Source: an uncultured Lachnospiraceae bacterium
GTDB lineage: Bacteria > Bacillota > Clostridia > Lachnospirales > Lachnospiraceae
Assembly: GCA_947571775.1 (NCBI GenBank)
Contig: CANOZK010000004.1
Coordinates: 124,001 to 188,000, forward strand
DNA: 64,000 bases
Direction of reading: 5' to 3'
Shown in pieces: positions 25,779-35,029 of this stretch. The notes beneath the pieces are model-generated. The model was not told the origin of the DNA. It saw only the letters and a program-made list of their open reading frames with translations, and made no database searches. Position numbers and translations under genes: made by a program. The first letter of the stretch is position 1. Each line of letters opens with the position of its first letter.

Positions 25779-28067
25779 TTAATCAGACAGATACGTTTCC
25801 ACTTTTACTGTCTCATCCTCTGCCTTTAGGGTAACCGCTCCGCTGTCTTTTGTCAAGAATACATAGCAGTTGTTTTCTTTTAGGCGTTTGAGCGTATCTG
25901 GATGTGGATGACCGTATGTGTTAGTGGCGCTGGCAGAAGCCACGGCAAGCTTGGGGCGCACTTCCTGTAAAAACCGGTTCCCTGTGGAATACCGGGAGCC
26001 GTGGTGGGCCACTTTCAAAAAATCGCAGTCCATCAGATGGCCGGATAGCCGCTCTTCCTGCTCTTCCCCAATATCCCCGGTAAAGAGTCCCCGAAAGCTG
26101 CCGCTCTCCAGCAGCAACACCAGAGAATTTTCGTTGATATCGTCCGACTGATTGTTTTCCAGAGGAGAAAGCGCCCGCCACCGGATGCCGTCTGCCGTTA
26201 CCTGTTCCCCGGCTTTCATATATCTCACCGCAGTCCCGTCTTGTCTCGCCAAAGCGGCCAATCTTTGTTGCCCTTCGTCCTTCCCGCTCAGTCTGGGAAG
26301 TACCAAGCAGTCTATCCTAAGAGAAGTCTGCCCTGTTTGAATCATCTGTAAAAGCTCCTCAATGCCGTTGATATGGTCCGCATCCGTATGGCTGACAAAT
26401 GCTACATCAATCTGAGAAACACCCTGGCTTTTCAAAAACGGCAGAATCCGGTACTGGCCCACTTTTTTCTGGCTGCTGCTGCCGCCGTCTATCAGATAAC
26501 ACTCCCCCTGGGGCGTACAGACAACGGCGCTGTCTCCCTGTCCCACATCCAAACAGGTGATTTCCATACACATTCGGAAACGATGGCACATCAGCAGCGT
26601 TCCAGCGCACCAGAATATCAGAAAGACTGCAATACCAACCAGCCGTCTAGGAATTTTCTCTTTCTGTCGTGTCTCTTTCTTTTCTGACTTCAAAGCCTTT
26701 TTTGCCGCGGCCTTTCCCAACAGACATCCGGCCGCCAGCAGGCCATAATACAGCAATATCTGCCATTTTTTCGGCTGTCCGACAATCCAGACAGCACCCG
26801 GAAGCTTTCGGGCCAGTTCACATAGAAACTGATAGCCTTGAATCAGTATGCAGCCTGGGAATAAAAGAATTTTTGCCGCAGACACCTGCCAGATTCCCAC
26901 CGCGGCCCCCAACACCCCTGATACCAGTACTATGGCCAGTGTTGGGATAACCAGCAGATTGATCCAGATTCCATACAAAGGGATTTCACAATAAAACCAA
27001 GCCACCAGCGGCAGCGTCGCCGCCTGCAAAGCGAACCCTGTCAACAGAGCTTGTCCCAGTTTTTTCAGCGAAAGGATTGCCTGCATCTGGGGCAGCAGCA
27101 CGCCCACGGCACAGATGCAGCCGCAGGACAAAAGAAATCCGCTGTAATACAGATAAGCCGGATTGTCCAACAGCAAAAGAATCGCGGACAATGCAAGAGC
27201 ACTGAGCAAATCATAGCTTCTGCCCACAGCCTTTGCCGCCATAGCCAAAGCAAACATCCCCAGGGCGCGCATGGCGGAAACACTTTCTCCGGTCAGCATT
27301 CCGTAAAAGAGCATCAACATCACAGAACATACGGATGCAGATAGGATACTCATACGCAACCGCTGAAGCAGGTGAAAACACAGCATACCCAATAAGCTCA
27401 GATGCATCCCCGATATGGAAATGATATGGGAAAGAGAGCCGACGGCCAGCAGATTTTTTTCCTCCTGTTTCAAAAGGCTTTTCTCCCCTGTTATCATAGC
27501 GCAGAACATTCCCGCCTGTTTCGGCGCGGCCCTTTTCAAGGAATGAACCAGGGCTTCCCGGATTTGCCGCAGGCTTTCCCGCAGATACCAGGTCTGCCTT
27601 TTGCACACGGTCAATTCCTGGCCGCTCATCCGGTAATCTATTTTCCTGGTCTGATAATATAGACGGCCGTCAAATTCCCCTGGATTTCTGGGGCCTTCGA
27701 TCGCCTGCAACTTTCCTTTTACCCGTATCCAGGTGCCAAGCGGCAGGCTCGTGTCAGATTCTTCCTGCATGTATACCATGGTCTGCCCCCAGGGCTTTGT
27801 TTTCTTTTCTGTTTGATGAGAATAAAGATTGGTTTGAGATTCCAGATAGACATTTTTTAGACAAATGCCCACAGAATTTTCCGAATAGTAATATTGATAG
27901 ATCTGGCCGTAAACCGCTGCCTGCTGGGCAGGCTGGGAACTGGAAATCGACTTGATGGGCATTACCCCGGTCAGATCTCCCAGCCAAATCCCAGCCATCA
28001 ACAGCAGACAAAGCCAGCACATGGGTCTTTTTCCCATACAATGGATTTTTTTATCTGGTTTTATCAA
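25779..28067 (-). CDS. comEC: ComEC/Rec2 DNA-uptake channel protein (TTG start)
   Basis: 762 residues, typical full length. An N-terminal DUF4131-type region with one or two membrane segments, the central competence domain with about ten segments (SISGMHLSLLG motif at about 215), and a C-terminal metallo-beta-lactamase-like domain (DVGQGDSAVV, HTDADHINGIEE) are present. It forms the inner-membrane channel for single-stranded DNA in natural transformation. The start is TTG at 28067, with GAGGAA four bases upstream, overlapping the GerMN gene end by 17 bases; an ATG at 28037 lacks a ribosome site. Confidence 0.95.
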   Translation of the reverse strand: MIKPDKKIHCMGKRPMCWLCLLLMAGIWLGDLTGVMPIKSISSSQPAQQAAVYGQIYQYYYSENSVGICLKNVYLESQTNLYSHQTEKKTKPWGQTMVYMQEESDTSLPLGTWIRVKGKLQAIEGPRNPGEFDGRLYYQTRKIDYRMSGQELTVCKRQTWYLRESLRQIREALVHSLKRAAPKQAGMFCAMITGEKSLLKQEEKNLLAVGSLSHIISISGMHLSLLGMLCFHLLQRLRMSILSASVCSVMLMLFYGMLTGESVSAMRALGMFALAMAAKAVGRSYDLLSALALSAILLLLDNPAYLYYSGFLLSCGCICAVGVLLPQMQAILSLKKLGQALLTGFALQAATLPLVAWFYCEIPLYGIWINLLVIPTLAIVLVSGVLGAAVGIWQVSAAKILLFPGCILIQGYQFLCELARKLPGAVWIVGQPKKWQILLYYGLLAAGCLLGKAAAKKALKSEKKETRQKEKIPRRLVGIAVFLIFWCAGTLLMCHRFRMCMEITCLDVGQGDSAVVCTPQGECYLIDGGSSSQKKVGQYRILPFLKSQGVSQIDVAFVSHTDADHINGIEELLQMIQTGQTSLRIDCLVLPRLSGKDEGQQRLAALARQDGTAVRYMKAGEQVTADGIRWRALSPLENNQSDDINENSLVLLLESGSFRGLFTGDIGEEQEERLSGHLMDCDFLKVAHHGSRYSTGNRFLQEVRPKLAVASASATNTYGHPHPDTLKRLKENNCYVFLTKDSGAVTLKAEDETVKVETYLSD

Positions 28068-28971
28068 TTAATTCCTCGTTTTTTTCATAGAATTGATCCA
28101 AGTACATCGTTTCCCCATAAGTAATGTCCGTGACCCCCTCGATGGATAACTGTACTTTGTCCACCCGACAGGTATCGATCAGCGAATTGACAATCGAATA
28201 GATGGGGATTTCTTCTTTCAGAGGCAGAGCCTCCTCAATAAAATTTTTGTTAAAATTCACATAACAGATCTGATCCATCGTAGTGACAGACACCAGTTTT
28301 GCAGTGGAGGGCAGCGTGGGATTTGCAGATTCTTTTGGCCCTTTTAGCAACTGTTCCACCACCACGGTTTCCAGCGTCACATTTTTGTCAAAATAAACCT
28401 TTCGCTCCTCTCTGACCAGCTTACGGCCGCTTTCACTGACAAAATACAGCACGACGTTTGCCTCTTGGTAAGAATTCAAGGTTTCCCCAGAGCTTTGCAG
28501 AAAGCTTTCCTCATTCATAATGCCGATGGGCTTCTGATTGGAATCCAGAAAGGGTTTGCTGTCCACCTGGAATTTCACATACTGAATATCTGGAATCTGG
28601 GCAAAAGTTTTGACCACTCCGGCCCTCGCCAGCACTTCCCTGGCCGCGTCCATCTGCAGATAGGCCCGGTTGAAATCCAGGTTCAGCACCCCGTCGTGAA
28701 CGCTGTGCGTGACGATCTCCACATCCTCCGGGAGCAGGCTGATATCGTTTTTTCCATGCACTTTGCTGTTCAAAAGCTGCATAAAATCCTGGATCATATT
28801 CTCTGTGGTTTCCCTGTTCGGCTCATAGGCTACCTTCACCAGCTCCGTCTTTGTCTCGTCAATATGATAAAAATAATAGTCCGAATCCGGTACATCCCGG
28901 CTTTTTCCCAGAAAAGAACATCCGGTCAGTGCAAACAGAACCGGAAAAATAAAACAGATCCACCTCTTCAT
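28051..28971 (-). CDS. GerMN-domain lipoprotein
   Basis: 306 residues. A signal peptide ends in LTGC (Cys 18), predicting a lipoprotein. Two GerMN repeats follow (about 30-155 and 165-290), the second with VVVEQLLKGPKE and the first with MIQDFMQLLNS. GerM-type proteins function in sporulation/germination in Bacillus and in envelope assembly elsewhere. Here the gene follows a two-component system, so it may be part of an envelope-stress or sporulation regulon; this is inference. Confidence 0.9.
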   Translation of the reverse strand: MKRWICFIFPVLFALTGCSFLGKSRDVPDSDYYFYHIDETKTELVKVAYEPNRETTENMIQDFMQLLNSKVHGKNDISLLPEDVEIVTHSVHDGVLNLDFNRAYLQMDAAREVLARAGVVKTFAQIPDIQYVKFQVDSKPFLDSNQKPIGIMNEESFLQSSGETLNSYQEANVVLYFVSESGRKLVREERKVYFDKNVTLETVVVEQLLKGPKESANPTLPSTAKLVSVTTMDQICYVNFNKNFIEEALPLKEEIPIYSIVNSLIDTCRVDKVQLSIEGVTDITYGETMYLDQFYEKNEELIDKTR

Positions 28972-29019
28972 GGCCGCCTCCCTGAGAGATACTGCTTATC
29001 GTGCGTCTGAAAACACACG

Positions 29020-30453
29020 CTAAGGAATATAAGATAAAGCAATGCGTACTGTAAAAACAGTCCCTTCCTCTTCCTTGCTGCTTACGTTAATGGTTCCATG
29101 ATGCATCAGTATGGCGCTTCTGGCGATGGACAGACCCAGACCGGTTCCGCCGATTTCCCTGGAATGAGATTTATCCACCCGATAAAACCTCTCGAAAATC
29201 CTCTCCAGAGCTTCCTCCGGGATGCCCATGCCGGAATCCGAGACTTTCACATAAAAATATTTATGATCCGCGTCCAGAGATACCCGCACCCAGCCGTCAT
29301 CCACATTGTATTTGATTGCATTCTCCACCAGATTGGAGATAGCAAGCGTGAATTTCACCTCATCCACATCCGCCTCAACCGGGCGGAAGCTGTCCAAAAT
29401 CAGATCGATATTTCGCCTGTCTGCAATGGGACGCAATCGTTTTAAAATAAGTTCCAGCAGATCGTTGATATTCACATGTTCGATTTTCAGATCCGAAACC
29501 TTCTTGTCCAGTTTTACCAGGGAGAGCAAATCCGTGATAATCTTGCTTTCCCGATCGATTTCCACCGTAATATCCTGCAAAAATTCCTGATACAGCTCTT
29601 CCGGGACATTCTGCTGCCCCACCAGAGAATCCGCCAGCACCTTCATGGAGGTCATAGGCGTTTTGAGTTCATGGGACACGTTGGAGACAAACTCCTGCCT
29701 GGATTCGTCCAAAATCTTCATCCGGTTCAGCATCTTATTGAACGCGTCGGTAATCAGCTCAGTTTCCGTATAATCCTCTACGAAAATATCCCCTTTTTGA
29801 TAACCATCTGTAATCTCCTCAATGGCTTTGGTGATCTTGTCAAAGGGTTTTACCAACGCTTTGGAAGCCAGATAAGAAAATACTGCCACAATCAGAGCAA
29901 TAATCGCCTGAAACAGCATTCCATCTTGCTCCAAAGACTCCACAGACGAGGAGATCTCCCCAGTGGAAATACTGATGAGCATCACTCCCTGCTGTTCTTT
30001 CTGCCCTGGACTTTTGATGGGGACAGTCAGCTCCAGATAATCGTTTTTCTTATTATAGTTGCTGGTCAACGTTCCTTCCTGACAGCGGATCACATCTGCT
30101 GCAATGACCGTCTTGCCCTCGTCCAGACTATACGTATCCTTGATCACCTTAAAGTAATTGTTAATCAGCAGGATTCTTCCGCTATAAACATTGGATAGAA
30201 CCTCCAATTGTTTTTCAATTACCTTAGACTTAGGGTTTTCCATATAGCCCTCGCTGACAAGCTGGTTGCAAAGAATATCACACTGGTTCCTCACATTGCT
30301 GATGCGCAGGGAAATCGCACGGTTTTCATAAGAATGGATCGTGGCCCTGGCGATGATCAGGCTGGGGGCAATCCCCAACACAATCATAATCACCATAATG
30401 CGGAAACGCACGCTGTTGAAGAAATTCATCTTTTTTCTTGGCATCCCACGCAC
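29020..30453 (-). CDS. HAMP sensor histidine kinase (WalK/ResE-like)
   Basis: 477 residues. TM1 (about 18-38), an extracellular domain (about 40-178), TM2 (about 180-200), HAMP (about 201-255), HisKA with SHELKTPMTSM (His 261), and an ATPase domain with NLVENAIKY, DSGMGIPEEALERIFERFYR and GTGLGLSIARS. It phosphorylates the response regulator encoded 3 bases upstream. There is no PAS domain, unlike Bacillus WalK. The start is uncertain: GTG at 30453 or ATG at 30444 or 30429. Confidence 0.94.
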   Translation of the reverse strand: MRGMPRKKMNFFNSVRFRIMVIMIVLGIAPSLIIARATIHSYENRAISLRISNVRNQCDILCNQLVSEGYMENPKSKVIEKQLEVLSNVYSGRILLINNYFKVIKDTYSLDEGKTVIAADVIRCQEGTLTSNYNKKNDYLELTVPIKSPGQKEQQGVMLISISTGEISSSVESLEQDGMLFQAIIALIVAVFSYLASKALVKPFDKITKAIEEITDGYQKGDIFVEDYTETELITDAFNKMLNRMKILDESRQEFVSNVSHELKTPMTSMKVLADSLVGQQNVPEELYQEFLQDITVEIDRESKIITDLLSLVKLDKKVSDLKIEHVNINDLLELILKRLRPIADRRNIDLILDSFRPVEADVDEVKFTLAISNLVENAIKYNVDDGWVRVSLDADHKYFYVKVSDSGMGIPEEALERIFERFYRVDKSHSREIGGTGLGLSIARSAILMHHGTINVSSKEEEGTVFTVRIALSYIP

Positions 30454-30456
30454 AAC

Positions 30457-31149
30457 CTATCCCTGAAAATAATATCCGACGCCCCATTTGGTGTGTACAA
30501 ATTTCGGCTCGCTCGGATTCACTTCAATCTTTTCCCGAAGCCGCCGGATATGTACATCCACCGTCCGTACATCCCCCGGATACTCATAACCCCACACAAT
30601 ATTCAAAAGATTCTCCCTGCTGTACACTTTATTGGGGTTAAACGCCAGAAGCTCCAGCACGTCAAATTCTTTGGCGGTCAAATTGATCTCCCTGCCGGCG
30701 ATAAACACGCGTCTGCCCTCACAGTCCAAACGCAGATCCCCGACCTCTACGGTCTTTGCCTTCTCCTCCTTATTATCCCCTTCCTGGTGAGCGCGGCGCA
30801 TAATCGCCTTGATGCGCGCTTTCACTTCCAGAATATTAAAAGGTTTGGTGATGTAATCATCCGCCCCATATTCCAGCCCAAGGATTTTATCCATATCCTC
30901 GCCCTTTGCCGTCAGCATCACAATCGGGACATTGGAAAAATCCCGAATCTGCTGGCATACTTCAAATCCGTCCATCTTCGGCAGCATAACATCCAGCAAA
31001 ATGATATCGTAATGATTCTCCTTGGCAAGCTCCAGCGCTTCCTCTCCATCGTATGCACAGTCCACATGCATATCATCTTGCTCCAAACTGAAGCGTATGC
31101 CCTTTACAATCAATTTTTCATCGTCTACCACCAATACCCGTTTGCTCAT
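30457..31149 (-). CDS. OmpR/PhoB-type response regulator (WalR/ResD-like)
   Basis: 230 residues with a receiver domain (acidic pocket DD at 9-10, phospho-acceptor Asp 53 in LLDVMLPKMDG, Lys in LTAKGEDMD) and a C-terminal winged helix (about 130-228, ending VHTKWGVGYYF). It is a DNA-binding activator or repressor paired with the adjacent kinase. The sequence is closest in look to the WalR/PhoP/ResD group, but the exact orthologue cannot be fixed by eye. Confidence 0.96.
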   Translation of the reverse strand: MSKRVLVVDDEKLIVKGIRFSLEQDDMHVDCAYDGEEALELAKENHYDIILLDVMLPKMDGFEVCQQIRDFSNVPIVMLTAKGEDMDKILGLEYGADDYITKPFNILEVKARIKAIMRRAHQEGDNKEEKAKTVEVGDLRLDCEGRRVFIAGREINLTAKEFDVLELLAFNPNKVYSRENLLNIVWGYEYPGDVRTVDVHIRRLREKIEVNPSEPKFVHTKWGVGYYFQG

Positions 31150-31179
31150 GAATGACTCCCCTCTATGATCATTATTTTC

Positions 31180-31668
31180 TTATTCTACTGAAATCGCATC
31201 TTTGATTTTGCTAAATATGCCGTCTTTGATGCCGTCTACCTGCTTGATGTCCTCAATCGTCTGAAAAGCGCCGAAACTCTCCCGGTAAGAAACAATGGCC
31301 TGCGCACGGGTCTCCCCGATGCCGTTTAACGTTTGCAGGGCCGTTATATCCGCCGTATTGATATTTACTTTCCCCTCCTCTTCGGGGGACGCCGGCAAAG
31401 GCTGGATGGCTTCCCCGGTGAACTGCTGCACCTGGGTTTCACCCGTGCAATTGCAGGTAACTTGTATCACTGGATCGATGTTCAGCGATGCCAGGTTTTC
31501 TTTCACAACTTCTTCGAGCAAGGCTTTTAAGTCTTCCTCGTCCCAATCGGGCGCCGCCTCGGTTGTCTCCTCCTCCAGTTCAAAAACCGGAGCTTGGCCG
31601 TTTCGCCCGCACCCGCTCCAAAGCAAAGACATTACGGCAATAACAGCATATATGATATATTTTCTCAA
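31180..31668 (-). CDS. ComEA-like helix-hairpin-helix lipoprotein (TTG start)
   Basis: 162 residues from the TTG at 31668, supported by GGAGGAC at 31674-31680; the longer frame from 31713 adds 15 residues without a ribosome site. A hydrophobic N-terminus ends in LLWSGC, a lipobox, then an acidic linker, and a C-terminal ComEA helix-hairpin-helix domain (KVNINTADITALQTLNGIGE ... IVSYRESFGAF). ComEA binds double-stranded DNA outside the membrane and hands it to ComEC. Lipid anchoring would replace the usual N-terminal membrane helix. It is the first gene of the run leading through the two-component system to comEC. Confidence 0.9.
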   Translation of the reverse strand: MRKYIIYAVIAVMSLLWSGCGRNGQAPVFELEEETTEAAPDWDEEDLKALLEEVVKENLASLNIDPVIQVTCNCTGETQVQQFTGEAIQPLPASPEEEGKVNINTADITALQTLNGIGETRAQAIVSYRESFGAFQTIEDIKQVDGIKDGIFSKIKDAISVE

Positions 31669-31738
31669 TAACAGTCCTCCTTGCCCGTCCAGTTTTCCAA
31701 AAACCCCTGACAAACAGAACCATGCATAACCACTTGTT

Positions 31739-31767
31739 ATTTTAACGAATGATTAACAATTTTACAA
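31739..31767 (-). promoter_or_regulatory. Candidate promoter of the comEA-like/two-component/comEC run
   Basis: TTGTAA (31762-31767), 17-bp spacer, TAAAAT (31739-31744) on the minus strand, about 70 bases before the TTG start. Confidence 0.6.
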
Positions 31768-31876
31768 TAGTAAATCAAAAAAATTATATTTTTTTCATTT
31801 TTTTTATGGCAAGAAAAAATACCACGCAAGAGATGATTTTCCTATGTGATTATTTTTATATGTTACATATCAATTA

Positions 31877-34800
31877 TTATGCCACACTCCTGTATCTCGT
31901 ATAAACATACTCATAAATCTGCTGGCGGTATATAGAAATGCTGGCTTCATCGTAGCATTCCGGCAGTTCTGCCCAGAGCGTATCACGAATAAGATTATCC
32001 ACAGCAGCTTTGGTTTCCTGTTTGTCTGTCCAATGGTCGAGTTCGGTAATCTTGGCCTTTATCTTCTGAAACAGCACAATAGAAGCTTCCTTTAGTTTCT
32101 GGATGTCATTTTTGCTTAGGTTATCGCGGAACAAGGTGTCATAAAAAGAAAGCTCTTCATCGCTTGTGAAGCCTTCACGAATATAACGCTGCTCTTCCTG
32201 ACTTATCTGGTTGGCCAAATCCATCAAATCCATAAATGTCTTTTCAATTGTGGCCCTGTCCTGCTCGCGGTTGTAATCATTGATAATCTGCCGATAGCGT
32301 TCGTAATAATTGATACGATTAGGATTCGTAGACAACATTTTGTCTAACTTCTGCCGAATGACTTCTTCCAAATCCCTCATTGCCAGATTCTTTTTCTTAA
32401 CCTTTGCAAACTCTTTGCGCAGAAGGTCAAAGTCAATTGCACTGATATCAAGGCGGCACGACTCCTTACGCATCATAGACGTAGGCTGGATTTCCACATA
32501 AGCACTGATAATTCCATTGATTTCAACCATCAACTCTGCTGCATAGACGTGTTTGCGCTTTTTTTGAAGCTCTGCATAGATCGCGGCAATCGCCTCATAC
32601 TGCTTACGGATATGCCCCGTAATATCATCGCGCTCCATGTACTTCATAAGCCTGCTAAGTTCGGAGGCATAGGTTGTATAGGTTTTCTTCTTCTCAATGG
32701 AAGCACATACTGCATTGGCAGCTTCCTGCAAATAGGAAAGTTTCTGAAAATCATTCGCATTGATGAGGAGCTCCAAGTCAAAATTATTCTCTGCCAGGAA
32801 AGATTTAGCCTTGCCGATAGTCTCGATAATTCGAGCAATCAGCTCAGCCTTATCTATCGTAGGATCGGTTCCGCCGCTGCCACCTGCATTTGCTGTATAA
32901 TCCGCAAGCGCTTTTCTCAGCGCTTTCACAATACCAATGTAGTCTATAATCAAGCCATTGCTTTTGCCTTCACTGACACGATTTGCACGTGCAATTGTCT
33001 GCATCAGCGTATGAGCTTTTAATGGTTTATCCAGATATAGGCAGGACAAACATTTTACATCAAAGCCTGTCAGCCACATCGCACACACAAATACAACACG
33101 AAGCGGATTCTTAGAATCTTTGAATTCTCTATCCAATTCACGCTTTTCCATCTTTGCACGATGATATTTGATATCCAAATCCCACTTTTTGAAAGTCTGG
33201 ATTTCATTTTGTTCCTGACTGATAACAACGGCCATTTCTGTTTCCTGCATCCACTTCAACTTGTGCTCAAGTTGCTGAACGCTCTGCCAAGTGACATTTT
33301 TTATTTTTGCTTTTAGGCTCTCGATTTCTTTCTTCCAATATTCCTGCACATAGTGATACATCCGAACACAGGTTACTTTATTTAGACAGACAAACATAGC
33401 CTTGCCGCTCGTCCATAAATCGGTGTAATGATTCACAAAATCGCGAGCGATAGACCTTAATCTTGGTTCTGCTGTGAGTATATGTATTTCCTTGGAAAAT
33501 TCGGCTTCCAGCTTGTCCTGCTGCTTCGCATCAAGGTCTGCACTCTCAATCGCATCCAAAATCTGATTTGTGATTTCTGGATTGCGTAGGTCAAGAATCT
33601 TTTCTCCGCGATTTTCATAGTAAAGAGGTACAGTAGCGCCATCCTCAACCGCTCTCTTGAAATCATAAACCGAAACATAGCCCCCGAAGGTACGAGCCGT
33701 AATATTGTCATTGGATAAAAGCGGTGTTCCGGTAAAACCGATACGAGCTGCGGTCGGCAATAATTTCATCATATTGTCAGCAAAAATACCATTCTGACTA
33801 CGATGTGCTTCATCGGACATGATGATAACATCGTGGTCAGGGTATATCGCCTCTGTATTTGGCTTGTTGAATTTCTGAATCAGGGTGAAGATAAAGCTGG
33901 GATTACCATGTAATTTCTGTACGAGGTCATCACCGCTTGCAGCAATAAACTGAGAGGCCTTTGTTTTTCCAAGCAAACCGCAGTTTTCAAAAGTATCACT
34001 GATCTGCGTATTCAGCTCCTGCCGATCTGTGAGAATCATAAAGGTCGGTGAACTCTTAAATTTCCTGCGGATCTTCTGTGCCAAAAACAGCATGGAATAA
34101 CTCTTTCCGGAGCCCTGCGTATGCCAGAATACACCAAGTTTACCATCGTTTAATTTTCTTGCGTCATAGACTTTCACCGCCTCGTTTACGCCAAGGTATT
34201 GGTGGTTACGAGCAAGAATCTTTGCTGTGTGGCCGCCGGAATGGTCATAGAGAATAAAATTCTCAAACAGGTCAAGGAAGTTCTCTTTCCTGCAAACACC
34301 ACGAAGCATCGTTTCAAGAGCCACACTTCCCTGGTCTTCCTCATTAAGACGCTTCCACTCATGGAAGAATTCAAATTTGCTGCCAAGCGTACCCACCTTT
34401 GCCTCCATGCCATTGGAGAGTATAACAAAAGCATTGTAATAGAACAGATGCGGAATGGTGTCCTGGTAATCGGTGTAATTATCATCGTAGGCGCTTTGCA
34501 CATCGACCGTATTTTTCTTTAATTCCACAAACAGCAGAGGGATACCATTTACAAAACCAACAATATCTGCTCTGCGGCGGTATAAATCACCATGAATTTT
34601 CAGTTCCTTGATAGCGAGGAAACAATTGGTTTCTGGATCGTGGAAATCAATTACAATCGCTTTCTTCATTTCCGTCTGTCCGTTGGGCTTTTTTACTGTA
34701 ACAGGAATGCCGTCACGAAGCATGAAATACTTCTCTTCATTCACCTGCAAAAGAGATGAAGTAGAAAGTCGATTTTCCAGAACCTCTTGAGCTTCTGAAA

Positions 34801-35014
34801 TCTGGTTATCGTTCATCCACGGATTCAGCGTTCTTAGAGCTTTACGAAAGTAGCGCGTGAGAAGTATTTCCTTGTAGCTTTCTCTGCCGAAAGTGCCGTC
34901 TTTGCCTAACACTTCTGTATGATATGCAAACTGAACATCCCATCCCAGCTCGTTATGGAGCAGATTACCGGCACTTTCCTGTACGAGAATATTTTCGGAA
35001 TAATCATAGCTCAT
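31877..35014 (-). CDS. hsdR: Type I restriction endonuclease, R subunit (system 2)
   Basis: 1045 residues. The nuclease site shows D150 and ELK at 164-166; Walker A TQGSGKS (to 305), DEAH at 401-404, FTGTPLL, and motif VI QTIARANRV follow. It is clearly a different HsdR lineage from system 1 (for example DEAH instead of DECH, different N-terminus). AAAGGAGGTC precedes the ATG at 35014. It is 15 bases after hsdS. Its translocation/cleavage role is as for other HsdR proteins. No obvious terminator follows; the downstream gap (31714-31876) is A/T-rich. Confidence 0.97.
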   Translation of the reverse strand: MSYDYSENILVQESAGNLLHNELGWDVQFAYHTEVLGKDGTFGRESYKEILLTRYFRKALRTLNPWMNDNQISEAQEVLENRLSTSSLLQVNEEKYFMLRDGIPVTVKKPNGQTEMKKAIVIDFHDPETNCFLAIKELKIHGDLYRRRADIVGFVNGIPLLFVELKKNTVDVQSAYDDNYTDYQDTIPHLFYYNAFVILSNGMEAKVGTLGSKFEFFHEWKRLNEEDQGSVALETMLRGVCRKENFLDLFENFILYDHSGGHTAKILARNHQYLGVNEAVKVYDARKLNDGKLGVFWHTQGSGKSYSMLFLAQKIRRKFKSSPTFMILTDRQELNTQISDTFENCGLLGKTKASQFIAASGDDLVQKLHGNPSFIFTLIQKFNKPNTEAIYPDHDVIIMSDEAHRSQNGIFADNMMKLLPTAARIGFTGTPLLSNDNITARTFGGYVSVYDFKRAVEDGATVPLYYENRGEKILDLRNPEITNQILDAIESADLDAKQQDKLEAEFSKEIHILTAEPRLRSIARDFVNHYTDLWTSGKAMFVCLNKVTCVRMYHYVQEYWKKEIESLKAKIKNVTWQSVQQLEHKLKWMQETEMAVVISQEQNEIQTFKKWDLDIKYHRAKMEKRELDREFKDSKNPLRVVFVCAMWLTGFDVKCLSCLYLDKPLKAHTLMQTIARANRVSEGKSNGLIIDYIGIVKALRKALADYTANAGGSGGTDPTIDKAELIARIIETIGKAKSFLAENNFDLELLINANDFQKLSYLQEAANAVCASIEKKKTYTTYASELSRLMKYMERDDITGHIRKQYEAIAAIYAELQKKRKHVYAAELMVEINGIISAYVEIQPTSMMRKESCRLDISAIDFDLLRKEFAKVKKKNLAMRDLEEVIRQKLDKMLSTNPNRINYYERYRQIINDYNREQDRATIEKTFMDLMDLANQISQEEQRYIREGFTSDEELSFYDTLFRDNLSKNDIQKLKEASIVLFQKIKAKITELDHWTDKQETKAAVDNLIRDTLWAELPECYDEASISIYRQQIYEYVYTRYRSVA

Positions 35015-35029
35015 AGTTCGAGACCTCCT

